Shown here: positions 52,092 through 63,592 of the stretch, in pieces | Layout: the number at the start of each line of letters is the position of its first letter | How positions within the stretch are numbered: position 1 is the stretch's first letter | NCBI GenBank assembly: GCA_022575985.1 | Contig: JAKSXM010000044.1 | Span: 62,001 to 126,000 of the forward strand | Length of the DNA: 64,000 nt | From: Anagrus nilaparvatae | Lineage: Eukaryota; Arthropoda; Insecta; Hymenoptera; Mymaridae | Direction: 5' to 3' | Made by a program: the position numbers and the translations under genes | The notes under the pieces: generated by a model | Seen by the model: only the letters and a program-made list of their open reading frames with translations | What the model was told of the DNA's origin: nothing | Database searches by the model: none

Positions 52092-52130
52092 AACTGGTTA
52101 AAAGGCATGGAATGAGGAATTGTTTATATA
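52092..52130 (-). promoter_or_regulatory. TATA box and initiator of the small Osiris-like gene
   Basis: On the minus strand TATATAAA (52130-52123) is followed after about 25 bp by AACCAGTT (52099-52092). It nearly matches the promoter of the Osiris gene at 8.6 kb in both sequence and spacing. It predicts a 5' UTR of about 210 nt. Confidence 0.65.
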
Positions 52131-53769
52131 GAATCATCATTGCAAAAATAAAATAATAACAAAAAAGGAGAAGGAAGCCCTCCCTCATCTAACATGGTAC
52201 TGACGCGTGACGAATGATCTTGCTGTTCAGCCCCATTCTTCCATGTTATTATTAAAATGAATATTTTGAAAAGGTGATGATGATTGGATATTTTGCAATT
52301 TACGTGAACATTTATGTCAAAGAATAAATTACTCTATTTTTTATGATAATTTTAAAATAAGATTACTTAATTTAACGAGATCTTTCATTCATTTGAATAG
52401 ATTTCTTTTTTAATTTATTGGTTCAACTGATTTGTTAAAAAATTGGAATTTATTTATAGAGATTCGATGAAGGGTTTGGAGATTCACTACATGGATCCTA
52501 AAATTATCCAAAATACATTTTAAAAATCCATTACGAACTTTTCTAGGACCCACAAAAAAGTATTTCAAGACATAAATCGTTTAGACAAAGTCGTCCATAA
52601 AAACACATTATTTAATAAATAATAAAGTTATAAAATACGTAAACAATATAATTGAATAACAAAATAAGCAACAAAAACAAGTTGATATAAAAAAAGAAAC
52701 CACATTTTGATGCAATAAATAATAATATGATGACTTAATATCTTAGTTTTATACCGTGGGATTATTCGCATCAATAATTACGATGAAAAAAACTATTTTA
52801 AAGCTTTTGTTTATCGCTTGATAGATTTTTTTTGTTAATGAAATTTTCTTCTCTTAAGTCAAATGTTTTTAAAGTATATTAATTATGATTATTATGTATA
52901 TAAACAATGAAATATTAAAAAACTGTTATTTATGTTATATTAAGCAAGGGGCGGGTACCTCGAAGCTCTTTTAAAGCGTTGCAGGTGAGTCTTAAAAAGA
53001 ATCTTAGTGAATAGAAATATTTTGATGATTTAAAAATTTGGGTTTGATTGTATCGTATTTGTTTTATTTAAAAATTTATAGTTTTTTAACGTTATTTTCT
53101 TCAAAATTTATTTTAGTAATTTTTAAAAGAGCCTCAAGTTAACCGCCCCTTGATATTAGATGACCGTAAAATATCACAAATTTGAAAAGCAAAAAATAAA
53201 ATTATGTAAGTTAATTTTTGTTTTTCGCTCTAATTTGCGAGTAATAATATCTTCTTCAATGATTTTTTTTTAAATAAAAATTTGCTATTTCATGGAATAC
53301 AATTTTTATTCCGTAGGACAAATTGACAGTTATCTGAGAAAAATTAGCAACAAGATATATATAAATGTTATTTAACTTTCTTAAGTTAAAAAGTATTTAA
53401 AATTGATAAAAAACGTCTACTTAAATTTAAATTATATAATGTATATTTTTTTTTTGTTAATTATAAACTACAAAGTTTTCAATATTTTTGTAAAAATAGA
53501 ATCTATAATAATAGAATTCGATGATTTTTGGTTTACTTTTAAGTTAACTGGGTTATATTCAGAAGTAAGTTATATAAATTATTCGTTTTAGAATGTAGGC
53601 TGGGGATAGTAGGCCCATTGGCAAGGGATGGCCATTTAAAGAGTAACTTTGCACTAAATGAGTGCATAAAATGAACGCAAATGAAAATTATTTTGGATGC
53701 TCTGTTGATATTTAAAACTAATTAATTAATTAATTAATTAGGGAATCGATCATTTTTATCAAAAAACCC
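52131..53769. other. AT-rich spacer ending in a TAAT microsatellite
   Basis: No gene was recognised. A (TAAT)n run occupies 53719-53740, just before the next foldback element. Confidence 0.5.
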
Positions 53770-54454
53770 ATTAAAGAACAATCGTACATAGCTGGACTTT
53801 TGATTACCAAACTGTTAAAAAACCTTTTTCTTTTATTTTATCAAGTTTTCTACGGGTAAGAATGATTGCTTTTTCCAAATTTAACAATAACTTTTACGTA
53901 CAATCCCTCCAAAAGGGATAAAAATAAGGGTAAAAATGAATTTTTGGCTTTTTTAAAATTTGTTCTGGACTTTTCGCTATAAAACCTTTATAACTTACTC
54001 CTTTTATTATTTAGACCTCTTCTTACAATTAAAAGTGTAATGTACATGTAGACTGGTTATAATTTTTAAATTCTAACCCTTCAGGGAGTGACTACCCTAG
54101 TACTAATTTTGTATAAAGAAAATTTTTTGATTTGGTAATTTTTACTTTTTTACCCCTTATATATAGTCAGTCCACATGCACATTACATTTTTAACTATAT
54201 CAAGAGGTATAGATAATAAAAGGAATGAGTTATAAAGGTTTTATAGCTAAAAGTCCAGAACAAATTAAAAAAAAACTAAAAATTAATTTTTACCCCTATT
54301 TTTTACCCCTTGGGGAGGGGTTTTACGTCAAAAATGTTGTTAAATTTGGAAAAAGCAATCATTTTTATCCCTAGAAAGCTTGTTAAAATAAAAAAAAAGG
54401 TTTTGTACCAGTTTGGTAATCAAAAGTTCAGCTTTGTACAAGTGATCCTTAATA
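53770..54454. mobile_element. Foldback element with long arms
   Basis: The left arm (GCTGGACTTTTGATTACCAA, then TTGCTTTTTCCAAATTTAAC and CCTTTATAACTTACTCC) is matched inverted by the right arm (GTTAAATTTGGAAAAAGCAA, then TTGGTAATCAAAAGTTCAGC). Arms are about 280-300 bp with moderate divergence around a central loop near 54080-54160. There is no coding capacity. Confidence 0.85.
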
Positions 54455-55200
54455 GATTGAATAAGGCTTATAAGTTTTGAACTTATTTTTACTTATTTTC
54501 ACTTGTTTTAGAAGACCAGTCAGTATGAGACTTATTAATAAAAAAGATCAACTCCCGAATTAATTTATTTGAAATATCAGCACTGCTTAAAAAAGGATTC
54601 AGTTGTGCGAAATTGGTGCACAGTTACTGCTAGGTGAACTGCCTCATTGAAATAGGCACGGTATCCTGAATATTCCTTGAATTATAATCACAACCTCATG
54701 AAGTAATTTGGTATTTCCAAGGTACTAGTCTATCCTTGAAAACTTTGAACTGTTATTCTAATACCAATTTTTTGTACATAAGGTAAATTCTAACAAAATT
54801 TTACAGGTTTTCACAAAAAAAAAAATAATTGAAATCAAAGACTATAAAAAAATTAATCATTGTGCTTGAATGTATAAGACATAACGTTTGCTGATATTAA
54901 TCTTTATCCTACAAGTTATATTTTTTAAATTTCATCAATTACTAAGTCTATAAAGATAAGAAAGTAAACAAAATTAACTTTCAAAGGATAATAAAATTAT
55001 ACTTATTTTAAATTATAAAACTTATTAATTAAATGAGTAAGATTTAATAAAACATAATGATACTTATTGGTTGTATGTATGTACCACGGTTTGTACAAAT
55101 TTAATAATAATTTCAAAAACAAATAGTATTTTACTTCTTTAAGTATTTCATTTATTTTAAATATTTTTACGAGTCTTTAAAAAATTTCACTATTTTATTT
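54455..55200. other. AT-rich spacer, nothing recognised
   Basis: No exon, RNA gene or repeat with clear ends was seen. Confidence 0.5.
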
Positions 55201-55543
55201 GAGGGATTCCATGCCAACTGGGCCAGATCTGAAGTCCTAAAACTACTGTAAATAAGAATAATTTTTCCCAATTATCAGGTTCCTATGATAAGTTCTCGAT
55301 ATTTGATAGAAAAAAACTTTTTTCCTATTCAAAATACTATTATCGAACATTGATGCAGTACCTATTTCTCATGTTTAATAGATACTGCAAACCATGTATA
55401 TACAAGAAATTTTTTTTTCAACGTTTTGAAAGTCAAAATTTGAAAAATAATATGTGTTTTAAATTGTTAATTAAAAAAATATATTCTGGATCGAATTGAT
55501 TGACCCTGAAGTCTATCTTGAGCTGAGTTGGCATGGAACTCAG
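55201..55543. mobile_element. Short foldback element of the GAGGGATTCCATGCC family
   Basis: The left end GAGGGATTCCATGCCAACTG and the right end GAGTTGGCATGGAACTCAG are imperfect inverted copies about 340 bp apart. The same terminal consensus is seen at 21.7 kb and at both ends of the 59.3-60.5-kb element. Confidence 0.7.
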
Positions 55544-56664
55544 CATTTGTAAAATGCAAGAATTTACTTTTTCATGTAGGATAAATATTTTTTTTATTTT
55601 TATTTCTTAATAATTATGATATACTTATATTTAAAAATAATAAAATTAAAAGTAAAATTTTCCTTTTACAATTTTATCGAAATATGTATTAGTTATTGTT
55701 ATTTTAAAAAATAAATTTACTCCAATTAAATACTTATTATTGTATTTTCATCAAGTTAGATATTTTTTTTTTCTAAAGTACTATACACACGTTTAATTTT
55801 TGAAAGGAACTTTGTTTAAAAAAAAAAATTTGACATTGTTAGGAATCACGGGTGTCTTTAAATGGTTATGAATCTTTTGACCTCGCATATAAAAGAAAGA
55901 AAATTCAAGTTTTAATTACACTTTTTACGAGTTTTTTAAACCAAAAAATGTTTATATCGGTTGGGCACTTTTTGCGCAAATGCGAATAGAATTTTTTCGC
56001 AAGCCATTTTTGGGTTTTAGATTCTCGATGTCAAAAGACACAGAATACTTAAAATGACTTTAAAGTACTGAAATAAGGTCTCAAATTTCCCAGGGTATAA
56101 TATTAAATAGTTAATTTTAAAAAAAAATTGCATGTTTCGCAAAAATTGTTAACAAATTGGGAAAAATCCAGAAATTCGTAAGTCGCAAAAATAAAAATTG
56201 ATATAATGATTGAATAGCCCGGGAAATTTGAGTGTAAAAGGTAATACTTTAAAGTATTTTTATGTATTCTAGATTTTAAGTAATTTTAAACAAAAAAAAA
56301 CAAAAATATATTTTTGTTTTCTGAAAAAAACATCCACTTGCCGCAAGTGGAATTAAGGTCTCAAATTTCCCTGGCTATGATATTAAATAGTTAATTTTTA
56401 ATAAGTTTGCATGTTTCGCAAAAATCATTAAAAAATTGGGAAAAAATGAGCTTTTGAAAATGCAAATAAGCAAAAACATGCTTAAAGTGCGGATAAGCAG
56501 CAGGGACAGAAAAGCACGATTGGAAATGCAGAATAGTGGCTACTAATAAAAATCAGTTTAATAACTGTGCTATTGCATTTTAGGCACAAAAATAAACTGT
56601 TTAAAATAAAAATTTCATAGCAGTTAGAAAATCACAGATAAACTGGCGCGGTAGAAGATTTTAA
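55544..56664. other. AT-rich spacer with an internal direct duplication
   Basis: Similar blocks occur at 56075-56165 and 56355-56445 (AAGGTCTCAAATTTCCC, then GATATTAAATAGTTAATTTT and GCATGTTTCGCAAAAAT), a degenerate direct repeat about 280 bp apart. No gene was recognised. Confidence 0.55.
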
Positions 56665-57925
56665 ATTTTAACATGGAACATGTTTATAGGGAAGGGGTAC
56701 TTCAAAACTGGAAAATTAAGGGGGGGGGGGGGTCAAATATGTCCTTTTTAAGGGGGGGGGGTCAAATTTGTCCTTTTTAAGGGGGGGGGGTCAAATGGGA
56801 CTTAGAATATTTTCGATTTAGGGACCTTTGGTGCAGAAGTACTTAGGGAGCATTGGTTCAGAAGTACCTAGGGACCTATGGTGCAGAAGCCCCTAAAGAC
56901 CTTTGGTACAGAAGTACTTAGGGAGCATTGGTGCAGGAGTCCCTAAAAACCTTTGGTGCAGAAGTACCTAGGGACCTATGGTGCAGAAGTCCCTAAAGAC
57001 CTTTGGTGCAGAAGTACTTAGGGAGTATTGGTGCAGAAGTCCCTAAAGACCTTTGGTGCAGAAGTACCTAAAGACCTTTGGTGCAGAAGTACCTAAAAAC
57101 CTTTGGTGCAGAAGTACTTAGGAAGCATTTGTGTAGAAGTACCTAGGGACCTATGGTGCAGAAGTCCCTAAAGACCTTTGGTGCAAAAGTCTCTAAAGAC
57201 CTTTGGTGCAGAAGTACTTAGGAAGTATTGGTGTAGAAGTACCTAGGGACCTATGGTGCAGAAGTCCCTAAAGACCTTTGGTGCAGAAGTACTTAGGGAG
57301 CATAGGTGCAGAAGTCCCTAAAGACCTTTGGTGCAGAAGTACCTAGGGTGCAGAATTCTCTAAAGACCTTTGGTGCAGAAGTACTTAGGAAGCATTGGTG
57401 TAGAAGTACCTAGGGACCTATGGTGCAGAAGTCCCTAAAGACCTTTGGTGCAGAAGTACTTAGGGAGCATTGGTGCAGAAGTCCCTAAAGACCTTTGGTG
57501 CAGAAGTACCTAAAGACCTTTGGTGCAGAAGTACCTAAAGACCTTTGGTGCAGAAGTACCTAAAAACCTTTGGTGCAGAAGTACTTAGGAAGCATTGGTG
57601 TAGAAGTACCTAGGGACCTATGGTGCAGAAGTCCCTAAAGACCTTTGGTGCAGAAGTACGTAGGGTGCAGAAGTCTCTAAAGACCTTTGGTTCAGAAGTA
57701 CCTAGCGACCTATGGTGCAGAAGTCCCTAAAGACCTTTGGTGCAGAAGTACCTAGGGACCATTGGTGCAGAAGTCTCTAAAGAACTTTAGTGCAGAAATA
57801 CTTGGATATAAATATTGATATTATGAACAGAATAGATACTTTATTATCAGTGTTAGTTATTAGTGAACATGTTCCATGCTCGTTGGTTGTGTAGTTACAC
57901 AAACCGGTCATAAGTTTTTGGGTAT
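56665..57925 (+). mobile_element. ACATGGAACATGTT-family element with an internal tandem array
   Basis: It shares the left end (ACATGGAACATGTTTATAGG) and right end (GAACATGTTCCATGC, then GGTTGTGTAGTTACACAAACCGG) with the copy at 50.0 kb but is three times longer. Three poly-G blocks of 9-13 G lie near 56720, 56752 and 56781, about 30 bp apart, each followed by TCAAAT. Then comes a roughly 1-kb tandem array that fills the rest. No protein-coding frame is present. Confidence 0.75.
56816..57800. repeat. Tandem array of ~25-bp units (GGTGCAGAAGT core)
   Basis: About 39 units of roughly 25 bp have the form GACCTTTGGTGCAGAAGTAC followed by CTAAA. Variants carry CTAGGGACCTATGG, CTTAGGGAGCATTGG or TCCCTAAAGACC. 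Variants recur in a higher-order pattern of about 4-7 units. A few units are shortened, such as at 57348 and 57660. The core AAGTCCCTAAA also occurs in the short internal repeats of the minus copy at 17.4-17.6 kb, so the array probably grew from within the element. Confidence 0.9.
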
Positions 57926-59255
57926 TAGAAAATGGCCCCCCTCCAGGAGATTTTCTAAAAAATTAAAAAATGTGGTTTATAACCCCACCGGGACTATTCC
58001 AGATTTTATTATGCTCAAAAAACCGATTTTCGAAAAATTCAAAATCATATTTTGGGGTCTTAAGGAGGCCCTAAAGGCCCCAAAAAATTTTTTTTTTGTT
58101 AAGCTGTGAAATGTTAGGTTTTCCACCCTATGAGCAGAGTATTATCTGTTTACGGATCTGAGAAATTAAATAAAATTTAAAAAAAAAAAACCAAAAAAAG
58201 GTTTTTTTTAGGTTTTTGGGGGCCTATCGTGGTATAGAGATATAATTCCAACGGGACTCAGTGAGTTTTTTGATAACTTTTTAGATGCTAAAACTTAAGT
58301 TAGGTTTGGTTCCGGGGGCCAAATCATTGTACTTATCCGAAAGTAGCCTTTATATTATTACTTATAACTATTATTAGTATACTATTATTTAATAAATTTA
58401 TATTTTTATAATTTTATTGTTCAAAAATTAAGGTTAAAATATGAATATTACTTATATTTTTGTCTCTTCGATTATCACATTATACATTTTGTGATTACAT
58501 GTTTGTCGCGGTTGTCATAAGGAAGGCGCAATATTAAAAAGAAAGCCTTTCTTAATCAACCATGCATGCACGGTAACACTGATGAACCATTTGGTTGGGA
58601 ATTCAATGACCATTTTGCTGAAAATTCTACCAAAATCTAAAATATAAAAAAAAAATTAAAGTTAGATAAATGTATACTCAAGGTAAATAAAATAAGCACA
58701 AAAAATTTAAACCAGACTACGTCTGTATCTTTATTTTCAATAACTAACATATATTATAAACTGTTTTTCTTTGTTAGATATTGGTTAAAAATTCAATTTA
58801 TCCAAAGCGGTGTTATGGTGTGATTATATTTATTAACAAATTTTTTTAATTTTTTGATCGAAGAAAAGAAGCTTATATTTAAGTTTTACCCGATGAAGTA
58901 TTTCTAAAATTTTTTTCAAAACAAGTGGCAGCTTATTTTTAAAAGTATAAAATACCAAATGATTGAGCTTTAAATTTAACTTTTAACATTAATTTACAAA
59001 GAAAATAGTCCTGAAGCCAAATTGGGGCATTTTTGAGTTTCGTGTGTTAGAATGTAGCGCAGACCTAAAATGAGGGAAGCGCGTACTAAAAAAAAGTAGC
59101 AAAGTAATCTTTAGATAACCAAAAATAAGAACAAAAAAATTATCCAAGGTGGATATTACCGGAGGGTAACTGCTGTAGGAGGGCATAAGGCCTCCATTTA
59201 GATACTCAGAGGTAAGTGATTTTCAAAAACTTTTTTTTTCTTCTTAGTATTATTT
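57926..59255. other. Spacer, slightly repeat-like at its start
   Basis: 57930-58340 has poly-purine and GGGGGCC stretches (for example GGAGGCCCTAAAGGCCCC) unlike the AT-rich surroundings and may be an old repeat. The rest is A/T-rich. No gene was recognised. Confidence 0.45.
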
Positions 59256-60489
59256 GAGAGATAGCGCTGCAACTGGGCCCAAGTTGAACTAAGGAGTATC
59301 AGAAATCGATCTAAACTATTTTTTTCCGAAAGTACATTTAAAAATAAGTACTCTCAGCCTATTTTAGCTATCTAGGTTGAATCCTTGATTTTAGGCAGCC
59401 ATTTATGTGTTTTTGGCCTAATTTGGTAAATTGACTCAAAATATTCTTATTTTTGCTGACAAAAGTTTATTTTGCGCTTAAAAATATTGTCCTATTTGGT
59501 ACTGATATGAAATTTCCCGCTAAATTTGATTCTGAGGTTTCGAAATTTGATTTGGACTGCGTACGCGTAAGAAATTCCGTTTTTAATCTCTACGCCTTAA
59601 TAAAAAAAAAGTGTGGCTTGATTTTTTTTACTTAATCTTAAATTTCTTGTTTTAGAAGCTTTTTTTATCCTAACAAAAAATCCGTGGGACATGCTAATCT
59701 GAAAGCTCCAGATCAAAAAATTATATTTTTTAAATTACTATGTTTTCAAATTTTTTAATTTCCTGACAAGTCACGTAACTAAATGAAAATTATACCGAAA
59801 ATTAAGATTCCTCGGGAAATTTCACATAGAAATATAACTTTTGGTAAGCTATGAAGGATTTGTGTGAAAATGGCGCAATTTGAAAGATAAAAGTCATAAT
59901 TTTACGTTTTTTAATAGTTCATTTTAAAAAAATTTTTTTCCAAATAACGGAAGATTATGATTTTTAACTTCAAAATGTCACCATTTTCACACAAATTATT
60001 CAAAGCATGCTAAAAGTTATATGTCTATGTCAAATTCCCCGAGGAATCCCAATTTTCGGTTAAATTTTCACTTACCCACGTGCCTTGGGGGAAAATTCAA
60101 AAGTTTGAAAAAATAGTAATTTAAAAATAGTATCAGATATAAAATTATATTACACCGAATGCGAAGCTTTGCAGGTCTGAGGTGCGTAGCACTGAATTTT
60201 TTATTTGGAGGATGAAAATAGGTGAAATAAAACAAGAAACTTAAGCCTGAGTAGAAAAAAATCGAGCCTGCACATTTTTTTTATATAAGTTGAAAGGCAT
60301 ATTGATAAAAAAGATAATTTCTCGTGCATGTGCAAACAAAAATGGCGGCAAAAAATTAAGGATTTGATCTAGAAAGCTAAAATTGGCTGTGAGTACTTAT
60401 TTTTGTTGTACTTTTAGAAAAAAATACTCTTGGTCGATTTATGTGACCCCTCAGTTTAACATGGGCCTATAGTTGGAGTGGAACCCCTC
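59256..60489. mobile_element. Large foldback element of the GAGGGATTCCATGCC family
   Basis: The left end (GAGAGATAGCGCTGCAACTGG, then AAAAATAAGTACTCTCAGCC) is matched inverted on the right (GGCTGTGAGTACTTATTTTTG, ending CCAACT-like to GAACCCCTC in reverse sense). Inner segments around 59740-59900 and 59950-60110 are also mutually inverted (TGTGTGAAAATGGCGCA and TGTCACCATTTTCACACA). Total 1.23 kb, with no coding frame. Confidence 0.8.
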
Positions 60490-62186
60490 ATTTAAGTCCA
60501 AAAGACAAAAAAAAAGTTGATTTATTCGAGTTTGCAAAATTTAAATCAAAATTTGAAAAATAAAATTGAATTATACAGTAAATTTTTATTACTTTTTTCT
60601 ACGAAAAAATAAATCGAAATGGTTTTCCAAAAATCATAAAAATTTGAAAAGTCAAAAAGTCGAAGAAAAACTAAATCCACTGGAGAAAAAGAGAGGATAA
60701 GATCAAGAAGACTGAAAATTTAGGAGGATAATTTTTTTTAATAACGTTTTTGTCAAAAATTATTTTTGGGTCATTTTGAAAACTTAACAATTCAGCCTAC
60801 ATAAAAAATTCAGAAGTATTTTACCGCTAACAATGGTTAATTTTAATTTATTAAAACATTTAATGCACTCATTCGTATCATGCAATATTTGCATTGACGA
60901 TTTAAAGTTTGTAATTATATTAAATATATTGTATATATATATGTATATAATTGTATTGAGTTCCTGTTATAAATAATAATTTTTTGTCTAATTCTAATCT
61001 ACTTACAGCTTTTAAAGAAAATTTGAAGCTAATTGCAAAAAAATTTTAAGCAGTGTTCGTAAAGGAATATTTTATTAAAACTTTTTGGCTGTATACTTTA
61101 TTGTGATAATTTCTAAATATATTAAAAGGATCACTACGTTTTATGATTCTGAAGAGAAATTAATGTCAATATTTAGTGCTGATTCATTTCCTGCATGTGA
61201 CAGATGTGGACTTTTCATAATATTAGTAAAGTGGAACTATCCATTCGTAAATAATTTTTAACGCAGAATTATACTTTTATAGCATAAATTTTCTAACAAT
61301 TTAGCATCATTAAAATATTTGCAAATTACTTTATAAAAATAATAATAATAATTTTTTTGAATATTTTTTTAACTTAGAAAAGGTGGTTTAGATTAATAAC
61401 TCAATCTAAGCCAACAAAAACAATAGCAAATGCTACTTGCACGAAAAATCAGAAAGTGTAATATTGACACTAAATCTAGTTTTAAATATTTTCAAATGAA
61501 AAAATAAAAAAGTAATAAAATTTTACCTGCATAAATAAATATATCTAAATACATATAATTTGTAACATGCAAGAGTAAATACTAACAAGGGTAGCTCAGG
61601 ATTTTTGGGATGTCAGGTTTGCTTGCTTGAAAAGTAACTTAAGTAAATGCTTAAAGACATTATCCCCTTAAAATTTAACATTTTGCCATCAGTATTTAGG
61701 GTCACCAACAGAAAGTAAAATACCTTAAAACCATGTCCAAATAAAATTACTCACCCAAATTTTCTGCTCTATCCTTACAATAATATAACTTTTTATATTT
61801 TAACACGTTATAATTTTTGTATTATTATTAACATTCTTTAAAATAAATATACATACTACATATATCATTGGTCATGTCGGTCGGTAATAATATTTAAGTA
61901 TATGAAAAATTATTTTTTTCCATGCATTATTATTTTTCTTTTTTTTTCAGACTAATTTTAAGTCTTTTTTTTATGGACTAACAATTTTCTCTTAATAACT
62001 CAACCATATCGATATTAACCCCATCGTCAATTTTTTTATTTTCTTCATTTTTCTTCTTCATTTTTACTATCAAATGTTAGTTATGAGTCGTTCGTCACAC
62101 CGATAAGTTAAAAAAATAAATTAATTAATTTTTAATAATTATTGATAATTTATTTTTATTTATTTTTTTATTTTTTTATTTATACA
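60490..62186. other. AT-rich spacer upstream of the last Osiris-like gene
   Basis: No gene was recognised. A TA-rich microsatellite sits at about 60925-60950. The 3' part contains the presumed promoter of the next gene. Confidence 0.5.
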
Positions 62187-62191
62187 TCAGT
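62187..62191 (+). promoter_or_regulatory. Possible initiator of the last Osiris-like gene
   Basis: ATCAGTG at about 62186-62192 is a good arthropod initiator, with only a weak TTATTTA-type TATA about 30 bp upstream. If used, the 5' UTR is about 150 nt. Confidence 0.3.
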
Positions 62192-62337
62192 GATTTTTTA
62201 AAAAATATGAAGTTACATCTAAGTAAACAAATTATTAATAAATACAAATTAGTAATAAAAATTAGATGAAAGCCAAAAAAAATGAATTTTTTTAAAATTA
62301 CGCTCACGCAGCCATATTAATTTATTAATTAAAGAAA

Positions 62338-63568
62338 ATGAAGTTTTTGTGGATTTTTGTTATCTTTGGAATGCTTTTTTTACTGCCATTTGGTATCATA
62401 GCAGATGAATTATCTGTAGATTTTAGTAATCAGTTAACACAAGATAATTTAAATGACAATAAAACAGTTACCGAAATTTTAAGGAGTGATGATGCTAGCG
62501 TTAATGAGCAACCGAAGAAAACAGTTATTAAAATTTCAAAAAATAGTGGAATTAAAAATAAGGAAAAGATAAAATACAGTGAAGGAACTGGAATACTCAA
62601 ATATTTAGGTATTTTTATTAATTTAATATAAAAAATTTTTTATAAGGTACAAGTACCAGTACATAAACGGTTAAGGATTTCCGATCATTAAAAGTGAAAT
62701 ATTTAATTAATAATGCTTACTTTGAACTCATTACAATATTTTAAGGCAAAAATTTTGTCCCAATTAGTATTTTATTTTGTGAATTTAAGTGATATTTAGA
62801 ACATGTTTTTTGCACCAGTACATTGACGATTAAAAATTGTCCACTATTTCTTTTCCTGATTTCATAATTTAATTAATTAATTTTTTTTTTTTTAATTAAG
62901 CATTAAAGTCTCAGCTTCAATATTTACCAGTTTTTTTCACTCAAAACCTTCAAAAAACTTAAAAAAAAATTAAATTCTGAAGGATCTTTCAGGTACTGGT
63001 GATCGTTTATTTACTGGTACGAGTACCTTATATTTTGAGAGACTGGGGTACTAGTTTGAAACATTTATTTTACCATTATTTTTATCTAAATTCTACCTAA
63101 TTATTTTCTGTAAACTATTTTATTAAAAGTACTCAAGTAATCTAAGACAGGATATTTTCTTTTTCCCACATTATTTTTGTTTGAATTTTTTCTCTCACCA
63201 ATCAACTATTAAATAAAAGTAAGCATCATAACAAAACACAATGCAAATAAAATAAACTCTTAAAAATAAAAATAAATTATTTTTCAACTTACCTTAGCCT
63301 CTCTAAATAAAAATACAAAAAAACTATAATAAATAAAAAAATATAAATATTCGTTAGGATAGAAGGCAGAGGACCAAAAAAGAAGATGGACTTAATTTTA
63401 ATGGCAATAATATTTGCTTATACATTAAAATTTATGTTTTTAATACCAACGTTCATTAAAACGTTAATATTATTAAAATTTTCTGTTGGTATCGCTGGAT
63501 TTTTTTATGCATTATTTGCTGCTGCATTAGGACTTAACATTGAATCACAAAATATGCATAAAAATTAA
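62338..63568 (+). CDS. Small Osiris-like protein, two exons, truncated C-terminus
   Basis: The exons are 62338-62608 and 63366-63568, joined in phase 1 (donor TTAG|GTATTT, acceptor TAGAAG), giving 157 aa. The signal peptide is residues 1-22 (ends GIIA). A polar segment without cysteine follows. The split glycine G91 begins the basic linker GRGPKKKMD, and a hydrophobic block covers about residues 100-148 (LILMAIIFAYTLKFMFLIPT, then LLKFSVGIAGFFYALFAAAL). The protein ends soon after, at ESQNMHKN, with no AQxLAY motif. Structure and intron position match the gene at 49-52 kb, so the two are probably paralogous reduced Osiris members, here in the opposite orientation. AATAAA at 63587-63592 supports the 3' end. 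A possible start further upstream was not seen. Confidence 0.82.
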
Positions 63569-63592
63569 TTTTTTTGTGTTCTAGTAAATAAA

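Noticed and set aside
56816..57800. Possible CRISPR array
   Set aside because: The units are contiguous 25-bp tandem repeats without unique spacers, in an insect genome.
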